Assembly: GCF_001693385.1 (NCBI RefSeq)
Contig: NZ_CP016428.1
Span: forward strand, 682,001-746,000
Source of the DNA: Bradyrhizobium icense
Lineage (GTDB): Bacteria > Pseudomonadota > Alphaproteobacteria > Rhizobiales > Xanthobacteraceae
Reading direction: 5' to 3'
Length of the DNA stretch: 64,000 bases
In this document: positions 58,050 to 64,000 of the stretch, in pieces
Numbering within the stretch: position 1 is the stretch's first letter
Layout of the letters: every line of letters starts with the position of its first letter
Made by a program: the position numbers and the translations under genes
Notes under the pieces: model-generated
Told to the model about the DNA's origin: nothing
Databases searched by the model: none
Seen by the model: the letters and a program-made list of their open reading frames with translations, nothing else

Positions 58050-58346
58050 GGTATTTCCCCTCTGGTTCCGAGCCCGGCTCCGATTGCATCGGATCCGTGC
58101 TCCAAATCTTGTTTTGACGCGTTTTCGTCATGCGAACCGGTATCCACCCCCGGATCAAGTCCGGGCATGCTTCGCTCGAAAACGCTATGGCTCCCTGTTT
58201 GTCGGCCGGGCGTGCCTTGTTTTGGGCAGTATTGTGAATGCCGCCGCCGATGGCAAGCGGCTGCGCGCTATCGACGCATTCGTCGACCTAAAATCGCAGC
58301 TCGAACCTCAACGAAAACCGGCTATTTGTGCGGCTTCGTGGGCCCG
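58050..58346. other. Intergenic stretch upstream of fadD
   Basis: Contains the inverted copy of the GCGTTTTCG repeat (58080-58190) and presumably the fadD promoter. The remaining 150 bases show no feature. Confidence 0.5.
58080..58190. repeat. Dispersed repeat, GCGTTTTCGAGCG type, inverted copy
   Basis: Complement of the unit at 55619-55690: AAAACGCTA / CTTCGCTCGAAAACGC at its right end and TTGTTTTGACGCGTTTTCGT at the left. It carries an inserted CCCGGATC...GATCCGGG-like mini-hairpin near 58150-58168. Confidence 0.82.
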
Positions 58347-59798
58347 TTAACCAGCCGGCTTGGTTTCGCCCTTGGGTTTAGCAGCCGCCTTGGGTTTGGC
58401 AGGCTTCGGCGCGGGCTTGTCACCGGCGGCGACGGGTTTTTCTGCGGGCTTGGCGGCTGGTTTGGCAGCGGCTTCCGGCTTGGCGCCGGCATGCCGCACC
58501 GCATCCGGCTTGGCCGCAGGTTTTGCTGCTATCGCGGGCTTGGCTGCGGCCGCAGGCTTTCCTGCAGGTTTGGCGTTGGCCTCCGCCTTTGGCGCTGCTG
58601 CGACGTCGGGCTTTTTCGCCGCAATGTGCGGTTTCTTGCCGCGCTTCGCCGGAGTCTGCTTCTCGGCATCGGCCGCGACCGCCGCGATCAGCGCCGGTCC
58701 GGTCTTGGTCGGGCCCGTATAGACCGGCACTGGTTCAGAGGGCGCCGCTGCGGCAGCGAGCAATTCCGAAGGTTTTGCCGTCGGCGGCTGCAGCCCGGCC
58801 GTGAAGAACGTCACCGCGGTTTCGCCTGTGCTGGCGTTGCCGTTGGAAGCGACGATGTCCGGGTCCTCATCGGTCGCCGGCCGCTTGCGCTTGCCGTTGC
58901 ACATCTCCTCGCGCAGGTTCGGCGGCGATGCATCGATTGGAACCAGATTGTCGACGGTGCCGAGCGAAGGTTTCAGCCAGCCCAGTCCGTTGCCGAAACC
59001 GCGCTCCAGCAATTGCGCCGCGCGAATCGCTCGCTGCTGCCCCGAGGACGAGCCGAGCACGACGGCGATCAGCCGCTTGCCGTTGCGTGTCGCGGACGCA
59101 ACCAGATTGTAGCCGGAGGCGCAAATGAAGCCGGTCTTGAACCCGTCGGCGCCGGGATAGCGTCCGATCAGCTTGTTGAAATTCTGCGTCACCCTGCGGC
59201 CGTAGCGGATCGAGGGGATCTGCATGAAGTATTCGTATTCCGGCAGGTCGCGAATCACGGCGCGTGCCAGGATCGCGAGATCGCGCGCCGAGGTGACCTG
59301 TTCATCTGCCGGCAGGCCGTTGGGATTGACGTAGTTCGTCTGCGTCATGCCGAGCCTCGAGGCGGTCTGGTTCATCATCGCCGAGAAACCGTCGACGGAG
59401 CCTCCGACGCCCTCGGCGAGCACCACGGCCATATCATTGGCCGACTTCACCATCATCATCTTCAGCGCGTTATCGACAGTGACCTGAATGCCCGGACCAA
59501 AACCCATCTTGGATGGCGACTGCGAGGCGGCGACCGGCGATACCGTCAAGAGCGTGTCGAGGGACAGACGTCCTTCTTTCACCGCCTTCAGGGTGACGTA
59601 GGCCGTCATGATCTTGGTCACCGAGGCGGGATACCAGGGCATGGTGGCATTGTCGGCCTGCAGCACCTTGCCGGTATCGGCTTCGACGACCAGCAGCGCT
59701 TCGGCATGCACGGCGCGCGGCGTCACGATGGCAAGCGCCATCGCCAGGAAAATCAGGTTCGATGAGGAAGCGCGAAGCAACGGGCGAAGAAGATGCAC
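58347..59798 (-). CDS. Serine-type D-Ala-D-Ala carboxypeptidase with Lys/Ala/Pro-rich tail
   Basis: A 483-residue penicillin-binding protein of the PBP5/6/7 group that trims peptidoglycan pentapeptides. After a signal peptide (cut near VHAE) the catalytic motifs are S59-V-T-K62 (PASVTKIM), S119-A-N121 and K221-T-G (DGFKTGF). From about residue 300 the product is low in complexity and rich in Ala, Lys and Pro (for example AAKPAAKPAEKPVA), which replaces the usual PBP5 C-terminal domain and amphipathic anchor. The tail could bind cell wall or remain extended. Periplasmic. No frameshift. Confidence 0.93.
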   Translation of the reverse strand: MHLLRPLLRASSSNLIFLAMALAIVTPRAVHAEALLVVEADTGKVLQADNATMPWYPASVTKIMTAYVTLKAVKEGRLSLDTLLTVSPVAASQSPSKMGFGPGIQVTVDNALKMMMVKSANDMAVVLAEGVGGSVDGFSAMMNQTASRLGMTQTNYVNPNGLPADEQVTSARDLAILARAVIRDLPEYEYFMQIPSIRYGRRVTQNFNKLIGRYPGADGFKTGFICASGYNLVASATRNGKRLIAVVLGSSSGQQRAIRAAQLLERGFGNGLGWLKPSLGTVDNLVPIDASPPNLREEMCNGKRKRPATDEDPDIVASNGNASTGETAVTFFTAGLQPPTAKPSELLAAAAAPSEPVPVYTGPTKTGPALIAAVAADAEKQTPAKRGKKPHIAAKKPDVAAAPKAEANAKPAGKPAAAAKPAIAAKPAAKPDAVRHAGAKPEAAAKPAAKPAEKPVAAGDKPAPKPAKPKAAAKPKGETKPAG

Positions 59799-60008
59799 TT
59801 TTCCGTTCCGGTCCTTTGAGACCCGCCTTCGAAAAGGAGAGGTCCTGAAATCAATGTTCGGGTTTCAAGCGTGTCCGGCGCCGTCGCATTGCGGCAGGTC
59901 GCAAACCTATACCGGCTTGGCGATTCAGAACAGAGGCCCGGCGATTTAATCGTGGACGAAATGGGCGCAATTTCGGCAATAATTGAACCGCAACAGATGC
60001 TTGCGGGC

Positions 60009-61787
60009 CTATTTGACCTTGATGTTGGCCCGCGCATTCTCCTGCACCATGAACTGGGCCTTTGCTAGTTCCGCAAAGCGTCCGCCTTTGGCCACCAGTT
60101 CATCGAAAGTTCCGCTTTCGATCACCCGGCCATTGTCGAACATGAGGATGCGGGTGGCATTGCGGATGGTCGAAAGCCGGTGCGCGATCACAAACGTGGT
60201 GCGGCCCCTCATCACCTCGTCGAGCGCGGCGTTGACCTTGGCCTCGGTGACGGCGTCGAGTGCGCTGGTTGCTTCGTCGAGGATCAGGATCGGCGGGTCC
60301 TTCAATAGCGCGCGGGCGATCGACAGGCGCTGCCGCTCGCCGCCGGATAGCATCCGGCCGCGCTCGCCGGCATGGGTCTCGAATTTCTTCTCGCTGCGCT
60401 CGATGAAATCCAGCGCTTGCGCGCGGCCTGCGGCGATCCGCATTTCCTCGTCGGTCGCGTCCGGCTTGCCGACGAGCAGATTGTCGGCGATCGAGCGGTT
60501 GAACAGCAAGGCCTCCTGGAACACCACGCCGATGTTTCGCCGCAGTGCCGTCAGCTTCAACGCGCGAATGTCCATGCCGTCGATCTTGATGATGCCGGAC
60601 TGCGGATCGAAGGCGCGATGCAGGAGCGCGATCGCAGTCGACTTGCCGGCGCCGGTCGGGCCGACCAGGGCGATGGTCTGGCCGGGCAACGCGGTAAACG
60701 AAACGTCTTCGACCGCGGGCCGTTTGCCGTCATAGGAAAACGAGACGTCGTGGAATTCGACGAGGCCGGAAAGCCGTCCGGTATCGACCGCTCCGGGCCG
60801 GTCGCGCACCGCGGGCACAGCATCCAGCACGTCGAAGAATTCCTGCAGTCTTGGGGCCTCCATGAACACGCTGTTGATGAAGCTCACCACCTGTTCCAGC
60901 TTCTGGATCAGCATGGTCGCAAAACTCACGAACATCACGATCTCGCCGACCGTCGTCTGTCCCTGCGCGTGCAGGTAGATGCCGACAGTGAAGATCGCGA
61001 GCACGGTGATGGTGGTGGAAGCACGGGTGATGACGGTCACCAGCGCCCACCAGCCTAGCACCGGCATCTGCGCGGCGAGCAGCTTGTCGGCGACGAAACG
61101 CAAGCCCTGAACCTCCGCATCGATCCGCACGAAACTCTGCACCAGTGCGACGTTGCCGAGCGCATCAGACGCGCGCGCCGAGAGATCGCTGTACTGCGCC
61201 TCGACCTCGCTCTGCATGCCGTAGGTCTTGCGTACCACCATCGTGGTCAGCGCGGTAAACACCACGCACAGCGCGAACAAGAGGATCGCCAGCCGCCAAT
61301 TGATGTAGAGCGCCAGCGGCAGCAGCACGACCAGCGACAGGATCGCCGCAAAATGCTCGCGAAAGAATGCGAGCCAGAGCCGCCACAGCGCGTCGGTACC
61401 GTTCAGCATCACCTTCATCAGCCGGCCGGAATGGGTGCCGGTGTGGAAGGTCAGCGGCAGTTGCATGATGTGCTCGAAATAGTCTGTCAGCACCGCCTGG
61501 CGCTGGCGGTGCGCCAGCTTGTCGGCGTGGAGCGCGACGGCGGCGCTGCAGCCGATGGTGAAGAGCCCGAACGCGACCCAGGCTGCCAGCAGCGGCCAGG
61601 CCGAGTTCGTGGCCAGCGGCCCGGTCTGCGGCTTGCCGGAGAGCACGTCGACGATCTTGCCGAACAGTACCGGCTCGGCGAATTGCGCGCCGGCCAGGAG
61701 GAGATTGGCGACTGCGAGAATCCAGCCCAGCCGCGCCTCCTTGCCAAGCAGTTCGAGGACGCGGATGTAGAGGCGCAGCATGGACAT
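60009..61787 (-). CDS. ndvA: ABC exporter, NdvA-like beta-glucan transporter
   Basis: A 592-residue half-transporter with six N-terminal helices fused to an ATPase domain. Walker A is GPTGAGKST, the signature is [16 protein letters not shown], and Walker B is [12 protein letters not shown]; the H-loop is in IAHRLSTIR. The N-terminus [20 protein letters not shown] and the overall layout match the cyclic beta-glucan exporter NdvA/ChvA of rhizobia. It works as a homodimer in the inner membrane, exporting glucan made by NdvB, which is not in this window. The assignment to NdvA is by resemblance; other multidrug-type exporters remain possible. Confidence 0.82.
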   Translation of the reverse strand: MSMLRLYIRVLELLGKEARLGWILAVANLLLAGAQFAEPVLFGKIVDVLSGKPQTGPLATNSAWPLLAAWVAFGLFTIGCSAAVALHADKLAHRQRQAVLTDYFEHIMQLPLTFHTGTHSGRLMKVMLNGTDALWRLWLAFFREHFAAILSLVVLLPLALYINWRLAILLFALCVVFTALTTMVVRKTYGMQSEVEAQYSDLSARASDALGNVALVQSFVRIDAEVQGLRFVADKLLAAQMPVLGWWALVTVITRASTTITVLAIFTVGIYLHAQGQTTVGEIVMFVSFATMLIQKLEQVVSFINSVFMEAPRLQEFFDVLDAVPAVRDRPGAVDTGRLSGLVEFHDVSFSYDGKRPAVEDVSFTALPGQTIALVGPTGAGKSTAIALLHRAFDPQSGIIKIDGMDIRALKLTALRRNIGVVFQEALLFNRSIADNLLVGKPDATDEEMRIAAGRAQALDFIERSEKKFETHAGERGRMLSGGERQRLSIARALLKDPPILILDEATSALDAVTEAKVNAALDEVMRGRTTFVIAHRLSTIRNATRILMFDNGRVIESGTFDELVAKGGRFAELAKAQFMVQENARANIKVK

Positions 61788-62104
61788 CAGGTGAGGACTC
61801 GCAAAGACGATTCAATCGCCCATTGTAAGCAGGGATCGCTTGGGACGACTAGTGAGGCCGGGCGCATTCGTCAGGCGCATGAGCAAGCGGCGCCTCCTTT
61901 CCTCACCCTCGCCCTTGCGGGGAGGGCCGGGGAGAGGGGTAAGCCAGAGCACAGCCGATGCCGCCAGCCCGCTCCCTACCTAGCCTTGCCCCGCAAAAGA
62001 GGTGGGAATGCAGCGAGTTGCCGCACCCTGTTGGCTCAAGAGGACGACTTCGAGATACGATGCGGTCGCTTCGCTCATGCGGGCCACGGGAGGGCCGCGT
62101 GCAG
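61788..62104. other. Intergenic stretch between ndvA and a YqjE-like gene
   Basis: Includes TTGCGGGGAGGGCCGGGGAGA, part of a common repeat found between genes in this genus, and CGCTTCGCTCATGCGGGCC. No gene, tRNA or terminator was identified. Confidence 0.4.
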
Positions 62105-62548
62105 CTACTCCGCGGGCGACTCGCCGCTGCTCGCGTTGGCGCGGCTTGCCAAAAATCCCAGCGCCAGTCCGCCGATTGCGAGAATCGGGATCAGCTTCTT
62201 GACGCCGATGGCGCGGATCACCTGGATGCCGGTCGCGACCAGCACCGGATCGGACAGCACCGCCTGCGCGGTGGATCTCGCCTTCGCCGCCTGCTTGGCG
62301 CGCGCCTCGATCTGCTTCTTGCGCACCATGTAGCTGCCGGCCGCGATCAGCGCGACCACGAAGAAGATGGCGGCACCGGTGAGACAAGCCTGCACGGGAC
62401 CGTACCGCTCCAGCACGAACACGAAGGCGGCTGCGCACAGAAAGGCGGCCGTGACCAGCAATGCCATCGCCGCCGCTGCCGCCAGCGAAGTCAGCCGCAA
62501 CGCGGTGCCGGTCGATTCCTTGAAATCGTCGATCAGTCGCTGAAACAT
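62105..62548 (-). CDS. YqjE-like inner-membrane protein (phage-holin superfamily III type)
   Basis: From ATG 62548, after GAGG, the product has 147 residues. A longer frame to 62686 adds Arg/Gly-rich sequence and overlaps the upstream gene, so it is rejected. A helical N-terminus (MFQRLIDDFKESTGTALRLT) precedes two strong transmembrane helices (about 22-45 and 55-75). A basic helix (KKQIEARAKQAAKARS) and a last hydrophobic segment (LIPILAIGGLALGFLASRA) follow. Probably works with the DUF883 protein encoded upstream, as YqjD/YqjE do in E. coli. Confidence 0.8.
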   Translation of the reverse strand: MFQRLIDDFKESTGTALRLTSLAAAAAMALLVTAAFLCAAAFVFVLERYGPVQACLTGAAIFFVVALIAAGSYMVRKKQIEARAKQAAKARSTAQAVLSDPVLVATGIQVIRAIGVKKLIPILAIGGLALGFLASRANASSGESPAE

Positions 62549-62666
62549 GGCCACGCCTCGATCTGAAAACCGCGTCAACAAAACACGCCGCAGCGCTTCG
62601 TCGCCACGGGAATGCAAGAGGCGATGCGAGGCATGGCTGCCCGGCGCACGCGATCCGTCGCCAAAC

Positions 62667-63026
62667 CTACCTACGCCACGCCACACCGATCAGAAAGCCG
62701 ATCCCCAGCGCCACGGCGACGGTTGCCAGCGGACGCTGCGTGATGGCGTCTTCCAGCGTCTCCTCGATCGAAGATGCGGCGTCCTGGGCGGCGTCCATCA
62801 TCGCGCTGCCGCGCTCGGACACGTCGTCGACCACTTGTTCCGCATTGGCGCGCGCATGCCGGTAGCCATGTCGCGCCTGCTTGCCGGCGGTGCCGGCAAA
62901 ACTGCTCAGCGCGTCGGTGATCTGCTCGGTCAGGGCTGCGATATCGTTTTTCACAGCGGTCACATCCCGCTGCAGGCGCTCGTAGGTCGCTTTGTCCGTC
63001 AGATTCTTCATTGCGGCGTCAGACAT
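62667..63026 (-). CDS. DUF883 (ElaB/YqjD-like) membrane-anchored protein
   Basis: A 119-residue protein with a long amphipathic helix (about 12-90: YERLQRDVTAVKNDIAALTE, ANAEQVVDDVSERGSAMMD, SSIEETLEDAITQRP). A C-terminal transmembrane anchor ending IGVAWRR, the hallmark of the YqjD/ElaB family, follows. E. coli members tether ribosomes to the membrane in stationary phase. The YqjE-like gene follows on the same strand. Start ATG is preceded by GGGAGC. Confidence 0.9.
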   Translation of the reverse strand: MSDAAMKNLTDKATYERLQRDVTAVKNDIAALTEQITDALSSFAGTAGKQARHGYRHARANAEQVVDDVSERGSAMMDAAQDAASSIEETLEDAITQRPLATVAVALGIGFLIGVAWRR

Positions 63027-63092
63027 CGAAAGCTCCCGGGTACTGAGTTCATCCGCGGAACAAACGCTCCGCCGAATGGGAAGTTCCTTGCC

Positions 63093-64000
63093 CTAGTCCT
63101 CCGGCAGTTGCGGCGAATCCGGCGGCATCAAGTGCTCCTTCACGATCAGCGCGACGATCAGAAGCGGCGACGACAGGAACGCGCCCATCGGGCCCCACAG
63201 CCAGGTCCAGAACGCCACCGCCAGGAATACTGCAAGCGCGTTCAGCGCCAGCCGGCGGCCGACGATCGTCGGCGTCAGGAAATGGCCTTCCAGGAAAGTC
63301 ATCACGGCAAATATGGCCGGCGCCAGCAGCCCGGCGCTGATGGTCGGGAACGCGACAATGCCGACCACGACCAGCACGGCAAACATCGCCACCGGGCCGA
63401 TGATCGGAATGAAATTCAGGATCGCCGCCAGTGCGCCGAGACTGGCCGGGTTGGGCATGCCCGTGACCGCGCAGATCAGGCCTGTGGCGATGCCGACGCC
63501 GACATTGATCATGGTCACCAGCAACAAATAGTTGCCGAGATGCTCCTCGATCTCGTTGAGGATCCGCAGCGTGCGCAGCCGCCATGCCCGCTCGCCGAAA
63601 TTCAGGATCAGGGCCCGGCGCAGGTCCCGCCAGCTCGCGATGAACAGGAGCAGCGTTGCGATGAACAGCAGGAATTCGGCAAAGGTCGGCGACAGGAATT
63701 CCAGCGTCGGCTGCACCCAGTCGACCTTGGGCAGATGCAGTGTCGTCAGCGTATCGGGCCCGCCGAGCGTGCTCTGCAGCTCCTGCCAGAGCGCGAGCGG
63801 CCGGTCAAACACGCGCAGCTTGTCCCTCAAGAGCGCTCCCAGCTCCGGAAGCTTGCTGCTCCATTCGATCGCGGGCGAGGCGATCAGGCCGACCATGAAA
63901 GCGGTGGCGGCGCTCGCGGCAGCCACGATCAGCACCGCGGCGACCGCGCGCGGAATGCGGTAGCGCTCCAGGAGGTTGGCGGCCGGGGAAAGCATAGTTC
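63093..64000 (-). CDS. AI-2E family transporter, cut by the right window edge
   Basis: The frame is open to the end of the window, and residues before the first visible ATG (63995) belong to the same frame. The family normally has about 60-80 further N-terminal residues, so the start lies outside. The visible part has helices typical of the PerM/AI-2E (UPF0118) family, with FAEFLLFIATLLLFIASWRD, GVGIATGLICAVTGMPNPAS, AAILNFIPIIGPVAMFAVLV and GHFLTPTIVGRRLALNALAV. The C-terminus ends SPQLPED. Inner membrane; substrates of the family vary (autoinducer-2, Na+/H+) and are unknown here. Confidence 0.9.
   Translation of the reverse strand, partial: TMLSPAANLLERYRIPRAVAAVLIVAAASAATAFMVGLIASPAIEWSSKLPELGALLRDKLRVFDRPLALWQELQSTLGGPDTLTTLHLPKVDWVQPTLEFLSPTFAEFLLFIATLLLFIASWRDLRRALILNFGERAWRLRTLRILNEIEEHLGNYLLLVTMINVGVGIATGLICAVTGMPNPASLGALAAILNFIPIIGPVAMFAVLVVVGIVAFPTISAGLLAPAIFAVMTFLEGHFLTPTIVGRRLALNALAVFLAVAFWTWLWGPMGAFLSSPLLIVALIVKEHLMPPDSPQLPED

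Noticed and set aside
57261..59765. An 834-residue plus-strand frame rich in Arg, Gly and His
   Set aside because: It is antisense to fadD and the D,D-carboxypeptidase, both of which show full catalytic motifs; high GC at third positions opens such frames by chance.

Overview
The right-hand two thirds of the window (about 28.7-64 kb) is GC-rich alphaproteobacterial chromosome. It is most like Bradyrhizobium: the gene set (ispH-thrB-rnhA, a DUF1013/TrcR regulator, prpE, a TAXI-TRAP transporter, Bug-type binding protein, NdvA-like glucan exporter) fits, and so do several families of intergenic palindromic repeats that look characteristic of that genus. No rRNA, tRNA or CRISPR array was found. 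The genus assignment is inference from gene style and repeats, not from a marker gene.

The left part (1 to about 27-28.7 kb) is an accessory island of visibly lower GC, with sparse coding, long non-coding stretches and almost no housekeeping genes. It holds a Cys-rich secreted protein cut by the left edge, a VirD4/TraD-like DNA-pumping ATPase without other conjugation genes, several Sec-exported proteins of unknown function, small zinc-finger-like proteins, a complete IS66-family insertion with an exact 8-bp target duplication, a large serine recombinase, and a set of Rhs/YD-repeat genes. The Rhs genes are one giant 2381-residue SpvB/FG-GAP/Rhs protein, one mini-Rhs in which a signal peptide leads almost directly to the Rhs core, and two short Rhs relics. 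Two operons share the same order: Rhs gene, membrane protein, then a protein starting with an MTPEQLAELK-type motif (the second copy is frameshifted). This looks like a polymorphic-toxin locus with candidate immunity genes that has grown by cassette duplication and decay. Two divergent direct repeats of about 245 bp (5.9-6.1 and 18.6-18.8 kb) bracket the recombinase side of the island.

From about 27.1 to 28.7 kb a compact three-gene operon (membrane protein, 46-residue protein, zincin-like protein with an HExxE motif) sits between the giant rhs gene and the chromosome-like region; it is unrecognised and may be a conflict or defence cassette.

The chromosomal part then runs through small stress and envelope genes (SnoaL-like, Bug protein, CHRD-RTX exoprotein, ferritin-like YciF, PilZ), metabolic enzymes (aldo/keto reductase, thioesterase, Nudix), a degenerate REC-EAL protein, the TAXI-TRAP pair with a divergent SDR dehydrogenase, prpE, trcR, the ispH-thrB-rnhA cluster, a Prx5-like peroxiredoxin, a long-chain acyl-CoA ligase, a D,D-carboxypeptidase, an NdvA-like exporter, YqjD/YqjE-like membrane proteins, and an AI-2E family transporter cut by the right edge.
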